Assembly (NCBI RefSeq): GCF_006715055.1
Contig: NZ_VFMN01000001.1
Span: forward strand, 3,720,001-3,784,000
DNA: 64,000 nt
Direction of reading: 5' to 3'
Origin: Lapillicoccus jejuensis
GTDB lineage: Bacteria > Actinomycetota > Actinomycetes > Actinomycetales > Dermatophilaceae
Position 1 is the stretch's first letter; each line of letters begins with the position of its first letter. Below are positions 50,527 through 60,000 of this stretch, piece by piece. Below the pieces are notes generated by a model. The model had not been told where the DNA came from. It was given only the letters and a program-made list of their open reading frames with translations, and made no database searches. The position numbers and the translations under genes were made by a program.

Positions 50527-51621
50527 GTGCACCTGCCCGTCCTGCCGCCGGTGCGGCCGATGCTCGCCCGCCCGGCGCCGCAGGTGCCGGAGGGCCGGTG
50601 CTACGAGCCGAAGTGGGACGGCTTCCGCACCGTCGTCTTCCGCGACGGCGACGAGATCGAACTGGGCAGCCGCAACGAGCGACCCATGACGCGCTACTTC
50701 CCCGAGGTCGTCGAGGCGGTCCGGGCGAGCCTGCCGCCGCGGTGCGTCGTCGACGGCGAGGTCGTCCTCGTCGACGCCGACACGGGGGTGCTCGACTTCG
50801 ACCGGCTCCAGCTGCGGCTGCACCCGGCGGCCAGCCGCGTGGCCCGGCTGGCCGCGGAGACCCCGTGCGCGCTCGTCGTCTTCGACGTCCTCGCGCTCGG
50901 CGACGAGGACCTCACCGGGCTGCCCTTCGCCCAGCGCCGCGCCCGGCTCGAGGAGCTGCTGCCGGTGGCGCCGCTGCCTCTCGACGGTCCGGTGACCGGC
51001 GTACGCCTGACCCCGCTCACCCGCGACCGGGACGTCGCGCTCGACTGGTTCGACCGGCTCGAGGGCGCCGGGCTCGACGGCGTGGTCGCCAAGGCCGAGG
51101 ACCTGACCTACCAGCCCGACAAGCGGGTGATGACCAAGGTCAAGCACGTGCGCACCCTCGACTGCGTCGTCGCCGGCTACCGCCCGCACACCTCCGGCCC
51201 GGACGCGGTCGGGTCGCTCATGCTGGGCCTGTGGGACGAGCACGGCGGGCTCGACTCGCTCGGGGTGATCGGCGCGCTGCCGATGGCGCGCCGGCGCGCG
51301 CTCGTCGACGAGCTGGCGCCGTACGTCACCGATCTCGCCGGGCACCCCTGGGACTGGGGCGGGGCGGCCGAGGGGCTGACCGACGCGCAGCGACGCTCCT
51401 TCGGCAGCCGGTGGAACGCCGGGAAGTCGCTGGCCTTCGTGCCCCTGCGGCCCGAGCTGGTGGTCGAGGCGCGCTACGACTTCCTCGACGGCGGCCGGTT
51501 CCGGCACACGGCGCAGCTGTCCCGGTGGCGCCCCGACCGCGACGCACGCTCGTGCACGTGGGACCAGGTCGAGCGACCGGAGCCGGTCGACGTCCGCCCG
51601 TTCCTGGCGGGTGGCGGGTGA
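50527..51621 (+). CDS. ligC: ATP-dependent DNA ligase (LigC-like)
   Basis: A 364-aa ligase with an adenylation domain (about 1-215) and an OB-fold domain (about 220-360). The adenylated lysine is Lys29 in YEPKWDGFR. Motif III is FDVLALGDEDL, motif IV is GLDGVVAKAED, and motif V is VMTKVKHVRTLDCVV. It lacks the polymerase and nuclease domains of LigD, so LigC is the closest type, a backup ligase in repair. GTG start six bp after the reductase stop; probably co-transcribed with it. Confidence 0.88.
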   Translation: MHLPVLPPVRPMLARPAPQVPEGRCYEPKWDGFRTVVFRDGDEIELGSRNERPMTRYFPEVVEAVRASLPPRCVVDGEVVLVDADTGVLDFDRLQLRLHPAASRVARLAAETPCALVVFDVLALGDEDLTGLPFAQRRARLEELLPVAPLPLDGPVTGVRLTPLTRDRDVALDWFDRLEGAGLDGVVAKAEDLTYQPDKRVMTKVKHVRTLDCVVAGYRPHTSGPDAVGSLMLGLWDEHGGLDSLGVIGALPMARRRALVDELAPYVTDLAGHPWDWGGAAEGLTDAQRRSFGSRWNAGKSLAFVPLRPELVVEARYDFLDGGRFRHTAQLSRWRPDRDARSCTWDQVERPEPVDVRPFLAGGG

Positions 51622-51677
51622 CCACCGGCACACCGGGGCCGCGCTGCGGGCCCCGCGGTCGGCGACCGCCCATCCGC

Positions 51678-51690
51678 TAGGTTGGCGGCC
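51678..51690 (+). promoter_or_regulatory. Leaderless promoter of bioY
   Basis: TAGGTT (51678-51683) is followed after seven bases by the bioY ATG, so the transcription start should coincide with the start codon. No ribosome site is present. Confidence 0.55.
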
Positions 51691-52263
51691 ATGTCGCAGA
51701 CCCTTCCTGCTCCCCGCGTCCTCGGCGACGCGATCCCCGGCGGCGCGGTGCGCGACGCCGCCCTCGTCCTCGGCGGCGCGGCCGTCGTCGGTGTCGCGGC
51801 GCAGGTCGCGGTGCCGCTCGGCTTCACCCCCGTGCCGCTGACCCTGCAGACGCTCGCCGTCCTCCTCGTCGGCGCGAGCCTCGGCACCGCCCGCGGCGTC
51901 GCCTCGCTGCTCGTCTACACCCTCGTCGGCGTCGCCGGCGTGCCGTGGTTCTCGCACCACACCTCCGGCTGGGGCGGCGCGTCGTTCGGCTACGTCCTCG
52001 GGTTCGTCCTCGCCGCGGCCGTCGTCGGCCGGCTCGCCGAGCAGGGCGCGACCCGTGGGCCGTGGCGCACCGTCGGTCTCATGGTCGTCGGCAACCTCGC
52101 CGTCTACGCCGTCGGCGTGCCGTGGCTCATGGGCACCGCGCACGTGGGCGTCGGCGAGGCGCTGGCGCTCGGGCTCACCCCGTTCCTCGTCGGTGACGCG
52201 ATCAAGCTCGCGCTCGCGGCCGGGTTCTTCCCCGCCGCCTGGCGGCTGGTCGGCCGCCGCTGA
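51691..52263 (+). CDS. bioY: Biotin transporter substrate-binding component BioY
   Basis: A 190-aa membrane protein, the S-component of an ECF-type biotin importer. About six helices are present, with the family motifs [21 protein letters not shown] and [10 protein letters not shown] near residues 45-90 and a C-terminal [16 protein letters not shown]. The energising bioM and bioN genes are not next to it, so it may work alone or with an ECF module elsewhere. The ATG at 51691 has no ribosome site but a -10 seven bases upstream, and a strong terminator follows. Confidence 0.92.
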   Translation: MSQTLPAPRVLGDAIPGGAVRDAALVLGGAAVVGVAAQVAVPLGFTPVPLTLQTLAVLLVGASLGTARGVASLLVYTLVGVAGVPWFSHHTSGWGGASFGYVLGFVLAAAVVGRLAEQGATRGPWRTVGLMVVGNLAVYAVGVPWLMGTAHVGVGEALALGLTPFLVGDAIKLALAAGFFPAAWRLVGRR

Positions 52264-52281
52264 GCCGGCCCCTGCTCGTCC

Positions 52282-52321
52282 CCGCGGGGCGTCGTACCGG
52301 CTCCGGTACGGCGCCCCGCGG
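52282..52321 (+). terminator. 19-bp hairpin terminator after bioY
   Basis: Arms 52282-52300 and 52303-52321 pair at 18 of 19 positions around a 2-nt loop (effectively a small tetraloop), 18 bp after the bioY stop. It separates bioY from the urease promoter at 52371. Confidence 0.8.
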
Positions 52322-52370
52322 CGTTCGTCCGGGTGGTGCGCGCCGAGACGCGCGCGAAACATCGCGGGCC

Positions 52371-52376
52371 TAGGCT
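52371..52376 (+). promoter_or_regulatory. Probable -10 of the urease operon
   Basis: TAGGCT lies 48 bp before the ureAB ATG. A start near 52383 would leave a leader of about 40 nt containing the GCAGGAG ribosome site (52413-52419). No nickel or nitrogen operator is recognised. Confidence 0.45.
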
Positions 52377-52423
52377 GCCCGCCGTACCGCCCTTCCGGGC
52401 GCCGACCCACGAGCAGGAGCCGT

Positions 52424-53062
52424 ATGCACCTCACCCCCGCGGACACCGAGAAGCTGCTGCTCAGCGTGGCCGGGATGGTCGCCCGCGACCGCCTCGCGCG
52501 CGGGGTGCGGCTCAACCACCCCGAGACGGTCGCGCTGCTGAGCACCTGGGTGATCGAGCGGGCCCGGGAGGGCGCGGGCGTCGCCGAGCTGATGGAGGCC
52601 GGGCGCACCGTGCTGAGCGCCGACCAGGTCATGGACGGCGTGCCGGAGATGCTGCACGACGTGCAGGTCGAGGCGACCTTCCCCGACGGGCGCAAGCTCG
52701 TCACCCTGCACCACCCGGTCGGCCCGGCCGGCGGCACCGTCGCCCCCGGCGCGGTGCGCACCGACGAGGGGACCGTCGTCCTCAACGAGCGACCCGAGGA
52801 CGAGCGGATCGGGCTCGTGATCGAGAACACCGGCGACCGGCCGGTGCAGGTCGGCTCGCACGTGCACCTGCCCGACGCCAACGCGGCGCTGGCGTTCGAC
52901 CGGGCGGCGGCGCACGGGTACCGGCTCGCCGTCCCGTCGGGCACGTCGCAGCGCTTCGAGCCGGGGGCGTCGCGTCGCGTCGCCGCGGTGACGCTGCGCG
53001 GGGCCCGGCGGGTGCCGGGCCTGCAGGTCAAGAGCGAGCAGGAGGCGCGGCTCGATGGCTGA
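52424..53062 (+). CDS. ureAB: Urease gamma/beta fusion subunit
   Basis: A 212-aa fusion of the two small urease subunits. The gamma part (about 1-100) reads [27 protein letters not shown] and [17 protein letters not shown]. The beta part (about 108-212) has [26 protein letters not shown] and [12 protein letters not shown]. Fused forms occur in several bacterial groups and assemble with UreC to the same trimer of trimers. ATG preceded by AGGAG. Overlaps ureC by 8 bp. Confidence 0.94.
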   Translation: MHLTPADTEKLLLSVAGMVARDRLARGVRLNHPETVALLSTWVIERAREGAGVAELMEAGRTVLSADQVMDGVPEMLHDVQVEATFPDGRKLVTLHHPVGPAGGTVAPGAVRTDEGTVVLNERPEDERIGLVIENTGDRPVQVGSHVHLPDANAALAFDRAAAHGYRLAVPSGTSQRFEPGASRRVAAVTLRGARRVPGLQVKSEQEARLDG

Positions 53063-54758
53063 GGTGACCCGGGCCGAGTACGCCGCCCTCTACGGCCCGA
53101 CCGCGGGCGACCAGGTGCGGCTCGGCGACACCGACCTGTGGGTGCAGGTCGAGCGCGACCTCACCGTCGGCGGCGAGGAGGCCGTCTTCGGCGGCGGCAA
53201 GTCGATCCGCGAGTCGATGGCCCAGTCGGACCGGCCGCGCTCGGCCGGGGTGCTCGACACCGTCGTCACCAACGCGCTCGTGCTCGACCACTGGGGCGTC
53301 GTCAAGGCCGACGTCGGGATCCGTGACGGGCGGATCGTCGCGCTGGGCCGGGCCGGCAACCCCGACGTCGCCGACGGCGTGCACCCCGACCTCGTCATCG
53401 GGCCGTCGACCGACGTCGTCAGCGGCGAGGGCCGGATCCTCACCGCCGGGGGCATCGACGTCCACGTCCACCTGCTGTCCGGCTCGCAGCTGCACGAGGC
53501 CCTCGCGACGGGTATCACGACCGTCGGCGGGGGCGGCACCGGGCCGTCCGAGGGGTCCAAGGCGACCACGGTGACGCCGGGGGCGTGGCACCTCGCCGCC
53601 GTCCACCGCGGCCTCGACGCGTTCCCGGTCAACGTCCTGCTCCTGGGCAAGGGCAACACGACGAGCCTGGAGGCGCTGCGCGAGCAGGCCCTCGGTGGCG
53701 CGGCCGGCTACAAGGTCCACGAGGACTGGGGCTCGACGCCGGCCGCGATCGACGCGGCCCTGCGAGGAGCCGACGAGTGGGGCCTGCAGGTCGCTCTGCA
53801 CTCGGACTCGCTCAACGAGGCGGGCTACCTCGAGTCGACGCTGCGGGCCATCGGCGGCCGGTCCATCCACGCCTTCCACGCCGAGGGCGCGGGCGGTGGG
53901 CACGCGCCCGACATCATGAAGGTCGCCGGCGAGCCGCACGTCATCCCCGGCTCGACGAACCCGACGCTGCCGCACACCGTCAACACCGTCGCCGAGCACC
54001 TCGACATGCTCATCGTCTGCCACCACCTCAACCCGGCCGTGCCCGAGGACCTCGCCTTCGCCGAGTCGCGCATCCGGGAGACGACGATCGCCGCCGAGGA
54101 CGTGCTGCACGACCTCGGGGCCATGTCCATCACGTCGTCCGACGCGCAGGCGATGGGGCGGATCGGCGAGGTCGTCACCCGCACCTGGCAGGTCGCGCAC
54201 GTGATGAAGGCCCGCCGCGGGTCGCTCGGGGGGTCGCTGCCCGCGGACAACGAGCGAGCGAGGCGCTACGTCGCGAAGTACACGATCAACCCGGCGATCG
54301 CCCACGGCATCGACCACGAGGTCGGGTCGGTCGAGCCGGGCAAGCTGGCCGACCTCGTCCTGTGGGACCCGCGCTTCTTCGGCATCCGCCCCGACGTCGT
54401 CCTCAAGGCCGGGGCGCTCGTGTGGGGCGCGCTCGGCGACCCCAACGCCTCCATCCCCACGCCGCAGCCGGTGCTGCTGCGCCCCACGCTGTTCGAGGGC
54501 AGCGCCGCCGACCACGCGGTCACCTTCGTCGCCCCGGCCGCCCTCGACGACGGTCTGGCCGGGCGGCTCGGCCTGCGACGGCGGCTGGCGGCGGTGCGGC
54601 CGACGCGCGACGTCGGCAAGGCGCAGATGGTCAACAACGACTACTGCCCCCGTATCGACATCGACCCGGCGACCTTCGCCATCACCGTCGACGGCGAGCT
54701 CGTCGTGCCGGCGCCCGCCTCGCGGCTGCCGCTCGCGCAGCTCTACACGATGTTCTGA
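53055..54758 (+). CDS. ureC: Urease alpha (catalytic) subunit
   Basis: A 567-aa nickel amidohydrolase, hydrolysing urea to ammonia and carbamate. Metal ligands and active-site elements are in place: His137 and His139 (GGIDVHVH), the carbamylated Lys220 (GYKVHEDWG), [22 protein letters not shown], the mobile flap Cys-His in IVCHHLNP, and [12 protein letters not shown] for the aspartate ligand. Length equals the family norm. It uses ATG at 53055, inside the ureAB end. Confidence 0.97.
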   Translation: MAEVTRAEYAALYGPTAGDQVRLGDTDLWVQVERDLTVGGEEAVFGGGKSIRESMAQSDRPRSAGVLDTVVTNALVLDHWGVVKADVGIRDGRIVALGRAGNPDVADGVHPDLVIGPSTDVVSGEGRILTAGGIDVHVHLLSGSQLHEALATGITTVGGGGTGPSEGSKATTVTPGAWHLAAVHRGLDAFPVNVLLLGKGNTTSLEALREQALGGAAGYKVHEDWGSTPAAIDAALRGADEWGLQVALHSDSLNEAGYLESTLRAIGGRSIHAFHAEGAGGGHAPDIMKVAGEPHVIPGSTNPTLPHTVNTVAEHLDMLIVCHHLNPAVPEDLAFAESRIRETTIAAEDVLHDLGAMSITSSDAQAMGRIGEVVTRTWQVAHVMKARRGSLGGSLPADNERARRYVAKYTINPAIAHGIDHEVGSVEPGKLADLVLWDPRFFGIRPDVVLKAGALVWGALGDPNASIPTPQPVLLRPTLFEGSAADHAVTFVAPAALDDGLAGRLGLRRRLAAVRPTRDVGKAQMVNNDYCPRIDIDPATFAITVDGELVVPAPASRLPLAQLYTMF

Positions 54759-54770
54759 GGGGGTCCTGCG

Positions 54771-55460
54771 GTGGTCGAGACGACGAGGACCGCGGCGGTC
54801 TCCCCCGACCTGCTGCTCATGCTGCTCGCCGACGCCCGCCTGCCGACCTCCGGGCACACCCAGTCCGGTGGGCTCGAGCCGGCCCTGCTCGGCGGGCTGC
54901 CCGAGGACGGCGTCGTCGACTACGCGCGCACCCGGCTCGCGACGGTGGTGCGGGTCGACGCGGGGACGGCTGTGGTGGCGCGCGGTCTCGCGCTGGCGGG
55001 GCGCCGTACGGACGCGGTGGAGGTGGCGTGGGCGGCCCGGACCCCGAGCCCGGCGCTGCGCGACGCCTCCCGCGACCTGGGGCGGGCGCTGCGCCGGCTC
55101 GCCCTGCGGGTCTGGCCGGACGCCCCCGCCCTGGCCGAGCTGCGCCTCGTCCGCACGCCGTGCCGACCGCGGGTGGTCGGGCTGCTCGGGGCCTCGCTCG
55201 GCCTCTCGCCGGAGCAGATGGCGCGCCTGGTGGCGTACGACGACGCGCAGTCCGTCCTGGCCGCGTCGCTCAAGCTCGTGCCGGGCGACCCGGCCGAGGC
55301 GACCGCCGCGCTCGTGGCGCTCGCTCGCGACGTCGAGGCGGTCGTGACCGCCGTGGCCGACCTGACGGACCCGTCCGACGTGCCGGCGACGTCGGCGCCG
55401 CTGACCGAGGCGTGGGCGCAGGCCCACGCCACCGCACCCAGGAGGCTGTTCCGTGCCTGA
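54771..55460 (+). CDS. ureF: Urease accessory protein UreF
   Basis: A 229-aa all-helical accessory protein that forms the UreD-UreF-UreG activation complex and gates GTPase activity during nickel insertion. Signature parts are [25 protein letters not shown] near the start and [21 protein letters not shown] at about 155-175. GTG at 54771, 12 bp after ureC. Overlaps ureG by 8 bp. More diverged from enterobacterial UreF than UreG is from its relatives, as usual for this subunit. Confidence 0.88.
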   Translation: MVETTRTAAVSPDLLLMLLADARLPTSGHTQSGGLEPALLGGLPEDGVVDYARTRLATVVRVDAGTAVVARGLALAGRRTDAVEVAWAARTPSPALRDASRDLGRALRRLALRVWPDAPALAELRLVRTPCRPRVVGLLGASLGLSPEQMARLVAYDDAQSVLAASLKLVPGDPAEATAALVALARDVEAVVTAVADLTDPSDVPATSAPLTEAWAQAHATAPRRLFRA

Positions 55461-56172
55461 CGTCGTACGTGCCCAGGAAGTATCATCGCGGAGGGCGTTG
55501 CGGCTGGGGGTGTGCGGACCGGTCGGCACCGGCAAGACCTCGATCCTCGCGCTGCTGTGCCGCGAGCTGGCCGGCGAGCTGTCGGTCGCCGTCGTCACCA
55601 ACGACATCTACACCGACGAGGACGCCCGGATCCTGCGCAGCGCCGGGGTGCTCGCCCCCGAGCGGATCCGTGCCGTCGAGACCGGGGCCTGCCCGCACAC
55701 CGCGATCCGCGATGACGTGACCGCCAACCTGCTCGCCGTCGAGGACCTCGAGGCCGACTTCGACCCGGTCGACCTCGTGCTCGTCGAGTCCGGTGGCGAC
55801 AACCTCACCGCGACCTTCTCCCCCGCCCTCGTCGACGCGCAGGTGTTCGTCCTCGACGTCGCCGGCGGCGGGGACGTCGCCCGCAAGGGCGGCCCCGGGA
55901 TCGCCCGCGCCGACCTGCTCGTCGTCAACAAGACCGACCTGGCGCCGTACGTCGGGGTCGACGTCGAGCGGATGGTGGCCGACGGGTCGGCCGCCCGAGA
56001 CGGGCGACCGGTCGTCGCCCTGTCGCGGACCGACCCCGGGTCGGTCGCCGCGCTGGTCGGGTGGGTGCGCGGGCAGGTGCGGGCGCACCGCGAGGGGGCG
56101 CTCGTGCCGCAGGACCCCGGGCCGATGGCGCCGCACCACCACGGCGACGGCGTCGTGCACGCGCACCCGTGA
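55453..56172 (+). CDS. ureG: Urease accessory GTPase UreG
   Basis: A 239-aa SIMIBI-class GTPase that delivers nickel. The P-loop is [12 protein letters not shown], the metal-binding Cys-Pro-His is in [13 protein letters not shown], switch motif [13 protein letters not shown], and the specificity motif [10 protein letters not shown]. The C-terminus is His-rich ([13 protein letters not shown]), a possible nickel reservoir that may compensate for the absence of UreE. GTG start inside ureF. Confidence 0.95.
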   Translation: MPDVVRAQEVSSRRALRLGVCGPVGTGKTSILALLCRELAGELSVAVVTNDIYTDEDARILRSAGVLAPERIRAVETGACPHTAIRDDVTANLLAVEDLEADFDPVDLVLVESGGDNLTATFSPALVDAQVFVLDVAGGGDVARKGGPGIARADLLVVNKTDLAPYVGVDVERMVADGSAARDGRPVVALSRTDPGSVAALVGWVRGQVRAHREGALVPQDPGPMAPHHHGDGVVHAHP

Positions 56173-56897
56173 GCACGACCCGCGTCGTCGTCACGGCCTC
56201 GGCCGGGCGGGACGCGGCCGTGACGGTGGTGACGCCCGGCCCCACCGGTCGCGGGCACCTCGGGGTCCGGCGGCTGCCCACCCGCGCCGGGGTGGCCCGG
56301 CTCGCCCTCGTCGCCGAGGGCGCGCTGCTGCTGGCCGGCGACGACGTCGGCGTCGAGCTCGTCGTCGGCGCGGGCGCCCGGGTCGAGGTGGTCGAGCCGT
56401 CGGGGACGGTGGCCTACCCGATGCGCGGCGGGCGCGCGGACTGGCGGGTGGACCTCACCGTCGGGGACGGGGCTACCCTGCGCTGGCGGGGGCTGCCCTT
56501 CGTCGTCGCCGAGGGCGCGGACGTCGACCGCTCGACGTCGGTCCGGCTCGCGGAGGGGGCGGTGGCGGTCCTGCGCGAGGTCCTCGTCCTCGGGCGCAGC
56601 GGCGAGCCGGGCGGGGCGATCGGCGGCCGGCTGCGCGTGGACGGCGTCGCGGGCCCCGTGCTCGCCGAGGACCTGCTCCTCGGACCCCAACGGCCGTCGG
56701 TGGGGGTGGTCGGTGGGGCCCGCGTCGTCGACACCCTCACGGTGCTGGGCGCCCGGGCCGGGGCGGCCCCGGAAGGCGTCACCCGGCTCGAGCTCGAGGC
56801 CGAGGGCACGCAGCTGCGCTGGCTGGGCGCGGCGACCCACGAGAGCCCGCTCGAGGGCTGGGCGGCGCCGTTGGCTGCTCAGGCGGCCCCGGCCTGA
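56169..56897 (+). CDS. ureD: Urease accessory protein UreD/UreH
   Basis: A 242-aa beta-helix-like accessory protein forming the base of the nickel-activation complex on urease. The clues are [24 protein letters not shown] and [27 protein letters not shown] with a terminal THESPLEGW, in the right operon position. Sequence conservation in this family is low, so position weighs heavily. GTG overlaps the ureG stop (GTGA). Last gene of the operon, ending at a large inverted repeat. Confidence 0.87.
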   Translation: MSTTRVVVTASAGRDAAVTVVTPGPTGRGHLGVRRLPTRAGVARLALVAEGALLLAGDDVGVELVVGAGARVEVVEPSGTVAYPMRGGRADWRVDLTVGDGATLRWRGLPFVVAEGADVDRSTSVRLAEGAVAVLREVLVLGRSGEPGGAIGGRLRVDGVAGPVLAEDLLLGPQRPSVGVVGGARVVDTLTVLGARAGAAPEGVTRLELEAEGTQLRWLGAATHESPLEGWAAPLAAQAAPA

Positions 56898-56903
56898 CCC
56901 CCG

Positions 56904-56967
56904 CGAATCGGATTCGGCTCGCTCGGCTCGGGTCGCACACCGAGCCGAGTGGGCCGAATCCGATTCG
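56904..56967. terminator. 28-bp inverted repeat between urease operon and catalase remnant
   Basis: Arms 56904-56931 and 56940-56967 pair at 26 of 28 positions around an 8-nt loop. Each arm begins or ends with the palindrome GAATC-G-GATTC. It lies six bp after the ureD stop and just beyond the convergent remnant, so it can end transcription from both sides. Confidence 0.75.
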
Positions 56968-56979
56968 GGTCGATCGCCG

Positions 56980-57660
56980 TCAGCGCAGGTGGGCCGGGCA
57001 GGCGAGGCCGGAGCGGCGCCGTACGGACTCGGCGTCGACGGAGGACCGGATCGCGAGGATCGGGTCGTCGGAGGGCTCCACGCCCTCGACGAGGCGCATC
57101 GGGTCGTGGACGAGGACGTCGCCGTCCCGCTCGCGGGTGTCGTCGAGGGCGGTGAGGACGACCTCGCCGAGGTCGACCCACGCGCGGTCGGTCGGCCAGG
57201 CGCGGCTGGGGTCGTGGGTCTGGTCGCCGGGGGCGGCCAGCTGCGCGGCGGGGCCCCGACCGTCGCGACGACCTCGCCGGCGGCGGCGACGTCCGGGTTG
57301 GCCGCGAGGAACGCGGCGGTCTGCTCCTCCCCCGCGTGCTGCGCGAGGAGGAGGTCGCGGAACTTCTCCGGGGTCGCCGCCGGGAAGACGGGCCGGTCCT
57401 GGCACACCAGGTCGGTCGTGCGGCCGTCGGCGAGGTGGAACTTCACCGCCATGCCGCGGGTCGCCGTACGTCGTGTGTCGGTCTCCTCGGGGCTGGGGAA
57501 CCCGTTGGAGAAGCGGACGCTGACCGGCACCGGGTCGCCCTGCAGGTGGGGCGCGATGCTCAGCTCACCCGCCCTCGGGATGGCGGTGAACGTGCCGGCG
57601 AGTGTGACCCCGGCGCCGGGGTGGCACGAGGTGACGCACACGGTGTTGTGCCAGCGGTGA
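56980..57660 (-). pseudogene. Remnant of a SrpA-like small catalase
   Basis: The 5' part reads as a heme catalase-family peroxidase: GTFTAIPRAGELSIAPHLQGD, VSVRFSNGFPSPEETDTR, RGMAVKFHLADGRTTDLVCQD and FPAATPEKFRDLLLAQH. At about 57250 the frame changes and the family's C-terminal part follows (PSRAWPTDRAWVDLGEVVLT, DGDVLVHDPMRLVEGVEPSDDPILAIR) to a stop at 56980. Around 130 residues of the core that should lie between are missing, and the N-terminus is abnormal where it meets the cupin gene. A deletion plus frame change make it non-functional. Confidence 0.8.
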
Positions 57661-57664
57661 GGTC

Positions 57665-58126
57665 GTGGACACGCCTCACGGGACACCGGACGGGAGGGCG
57701 CTGCCGCCGTGGGCGGCGCCGCTGGGGTTGCGCCGCCACCCCGAGGGCGGCTGGTACGCCGAGACGTGGCGCAGCGAGGTCGAGGTCCCGGGCGGGGTGA
57801 CCGGCCTGCCGGGGCCGAGGGCGGCGGCGACGGCCATCCACTTCCTGCTGCTGCCCGGCGAGGAGTCGGCCTGGCACCGGGTGCGCTCGGCCGAGCTGTG
57901 GCTGCTGCACCGCGGAGCGCTCGAGCTGAGCCTCGGCGGGGTCGGTGCTCGACCGGCCCCGGAGCGCACCGACGTGCTCGGTCCCGACCTCGCCGCCGGG
58001 CAGCGGCTGCAGCTGCTCGTCCCGGCCGGGCACTGGCAGGCGGCCCGGCCGCTGCACGGCGAGCCGTGCCTGGTCAGCTGCGTCGTCGCGCCCGGGTTCG
58101 ACTTCGCCGACTTCGAGCTGGCCTGA
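57665..58126 (+). CDS. Cupin domain protein (DUF985)
   Basis: A 153-aa RmlC-like cupin: LRRHPEGGWYAETWRS at the N-terminus is the DUF985 signature, followed by AIHFLLLPGEESAWHRVRSAELWLLHRGALEL and VAPGFDFADFELA at the end. The conserved histidines suggest metal binding; no reaction is assigned to the family. GTG start; divergent from the catalase remnant, four bp away. Confidence 0.85.
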   Translation: MDTPHGTPDGRALPPWAAPLGLRRHPEGGWYAETWRSEVEVPGGVTGLPGPRAAATAIHFLLLPGEESAWHRVRSAELWLLHRGALELSLGGVGARPAPERTDVLGPDLAAGQRLQLLVPAGHWQAARPLHGEPCLVSCVVAPGFDFADFELA

Positions 58127-58150
58127 CGCGGCGCCGTACGGGCGTCAGGC
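58121..58150. terminator. Bidirectional hairpin over converging stops
   Basis: GCCTGACGC (58121-58129) and GCGTCAGGC (58142-58150) form a perfect 9-bp stem with a 12-nt loop. Each arm contains the stop codon of one of the two convergent genes (cupin and FMN reductase). Confidence 0.65.
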
Positions 58151-58759
58151 CTCGCCGCGCAGCAGCCGCTCGAAGGGGACGACGTCGGCGAACGGGTCGG
58201 CGGGGGCCCGGCGGGCGGAGCCGGCGAGCAGGTCGCCGAACTCGGCGCCCGCCGCCGTGATCCGCCCGCCCAGGCCGTTGCTCGCGGCCGACGCCCAGTC
58301 GTCCGTCGCCGCGAACACGGCGGTCGGGGCGACGCTCGCCCTGAGGTAGGCGAACAGCGGCCGCAGGGCGAAGTCGAGCGCGAGAGAGTGCCGCGCCGTC
58401 CCGCCGGTCGCGCCGAGCAGGACCGGCATCCCGGCCAGCGACCCCATCTCGAGGGTGTCGACGAACGACTTGAACAACCCGCTGTACGACGCGCTGAAGA
58501 TCGGCGTCACCGCGACCAGCCCGTCGGCGCCGGTGACGGCCCGCTGGGCCGCCTCCAGCGCCTCGGAGGGGAAGCCGGTGAGCATCGCGTTGGTGACGTC
58601 GTGGGCGAGGTCGCGCAGGTCGACGGTCTCGAGGACGACGTCGTCCCCCTGCTCGCGCAGGCGGTCGGCGGTGGCGGCGGCCAGCCGGTCGGCGAGCAGC
58701 CGCGTCGACGAGGGCTGCGACAGACCGGCCGAGACGACGGCGAGGGTGCGGGTGGTCAT
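58145..58759 (-). CDS. FMN reductase of LLM two-component system (CE1759-like)
   Basis: A 204-aa flavodoxin-fold NAD(P)H:FMN reductase. The flavin phosphate loop is VSAGLSQPSSTRLLADRL; AVTPIFSASYSGLFKSFVDTL and VLLGATGGTARHSLALDFALRPLF are typical. It follows the LLM oxygenase by ten bp on the same strand and probably supplies it with reduced FMN. This pairing matches the corynebacterial CE1758/CE1759-type duo. Confidence 0.88.
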   Translation of the reverse strand: MTTRTLAVVSAGLSQPSSTRLLADRLAAATADRLREQGDDVVLETVDLRDLAHDVTNAMLTGFPSEALEAAQRAVTGADGLVAVTPIFSASYSGLFKSFVDTLEMGSLAGMPVLLGATGGTARHSLALDFALRPLFAYLRASVAPTAVFAATDDWASAASNGLGGRITAAGAEFGDLLAGSARRAPADPFADVVPFERLLRGEA

Positions 58760-58769
58760 CGGCTCCTCC

Positions 58770-59894
58770 TCAGGAGGCCAGGACGATGGGGGTGTTGTCG
58801 GGCAGGGTCTCCCCCGCCTCGACGGCCGCCTTCATCGACGCGTGGGTGGGCGGGTTGTCGGGCACGCCGGCCGGGCGCCGCGCGGCGAGCTCCGTACGGA
58901 GCACGGGGACGACCTCGGAGCCGAGCAGCTCGATCTGCTCGAGCACCGTCGACAGCGGCAGGCCCGCGTGGTCGACGAGGAACAGCTGGCGCTGGTAGTC
59001 GCCGACGTACTCACGGAAGCCGAGGGTCTTCTCGATCACCTGCTCGGGCGAGCCGACCGTGAGCGGTGTCTGCCGGGTGAACTCCTCGAGCGACGGCCCG
59101 TGCCCGTAGACCGGGGCGCTGTCGAAGTAGGGCCGGAACTCGCGGACCGCGTCCTGGCTGTTCCTGCGCATGAAGACCTGGCCGCCGAGCCCCACGATCG
59201 CCTGGTCGGCGCGGCCGTGGCCGTAGTGCTCGAAGCGGCGGCGGTAGAGGTCGACCATCTGCTGCGTGTGCGACGCGGGCCAGAAGATGTGGTTGGCGAA
59301 GAACCCGTCCCCGTAGTAGGCCGCCTGCTCGGCGATCTCCGGCGTGCGGATCGAGCCGTGCCACACGAAGGGCGGGATGCCGTCGAGCGGGCGCGGCGTC
59401 GAGGTGAAGCCCTGCAGCGGCGTGCGGAAGTGGCCCTCCCAGTCGACGACGTCCTCGCGCCACAGCCGGCGCAGCAGCGCGTAGTTCTCCACCGCGAGCG
59501 GGACGCCCTGGCGGATGTCCTGGCCGAACCACGGGTAGACCGGGCCGGTGTTGCCGCGGCCCAGGGTGAGGTCGATCCGGCCGCCCGACAGGTGCTGGAG
59601 CATCGCGTAGTCCTCGGCGATGCGGACCGGGTCGGTCGTCGTGATGAGCGTCGTCGAGGTTGACAGCTGCAGGCGCTGCGTCTTTGCGGCGATGGCGGCG
59701 AGCATGACCGGCGGGTTGCCCGGCGCGACGAAGGGCGGGTTGTGGTGCTGCCCCACCGCGACGACGTCGAGACCGACCTCCTCGGCCTTCTTGGCGATCG
59801 CGACCATCGACATGATCCGCTCGTGCTCGGTCGGCGTCCGACCCGTCGTGGGGTCGGTCGTCACGTCGCCGACGGTGAAGATCCCGAACTGCAT
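58770..59894 (-). CDS. FMN-dependent luciferase-like monooxygenase (CE1758-like)
   Basis: A 374-aa bacterial-luciferase-family oxygenase. MQFGIFTVGDVTTDPTTGRTP opens the CE1758-type subfamily, followed by VAVGQHHNPPFVAPGNPPV and LSGGRIDLTLGRGNTGPVYPWFG. Substrate unknown. ATG at 59894 has GAGGAG five bases upstream, itself preceded by a TGATTG/CAATCA operator. First gene of a two-gene operon with the FMN reductase. Confidence 0.9.
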   Translation of the reverse strand: MQFGIFTVGDVTTDPTTGRTPTEHERIMSMVAIAKKAEEVGLDVVAVGQHHNPPFVAPGNPPVMLAAIAAKTQRLQLSTSTTLITTTDPVRIAEDYAMLQHLSGGRIDLTLGRGNTGPVYPWFGQDIRQGVPLAVENYALLRRLWREDVVDWEGHFRTPLQGFTSTPRPLDGIPPFVWHGSIRTPEIAEQAAYYGDGFFANHIFWPASHTQQMVDLYRRRFEHYGHGRADQAIVGLGGQVFMRRNSQDAVREFRPYFDSAPVYGHGPSLEEFTRQTPLTVGSPEQVIEKTLGFREYVGDYQRQLFLVDHAGLPLSTVLEQIELLGSEVVPVLRTELAARRPAGVPDNPPTHASMKAAVEAGETLPDNTPIVLAS

Positions 59895-59910
59895 CGCGTC
59901 CTCCTCAAGA

Positions 59911-59928
59911 TGATTGCAGATTCAATCA
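59911..59928 (-). promoter_or_regulatory. TGATTG-N6-CAATCA operator upstream of LLM operon
   Basis: A perfect 6-bp inverted repeat with 6-bp spacing, AT-rich against its surroundings, just upstream of the LLM ribosome site. Form and size fit a MarR- or similar winged-helix repressor; no such gene is adjacent. Confidence 0.6.
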
Positions 59929-60000
59929 CCTGGTGGAACGGGTGTCCAACCGGAGGTATTCCGCAGGGCCGGGTGGCACGGGGCGCCCTAGTGTCGGGTG

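Noticed and set aside
49630-53031. An 1100-codon open frame antisense to the reductase, ligase, BioY and urease genes
   Set aside because: It spans several certain genes on the other strand, and its translation has no domain pattern; it is a composition artefact.
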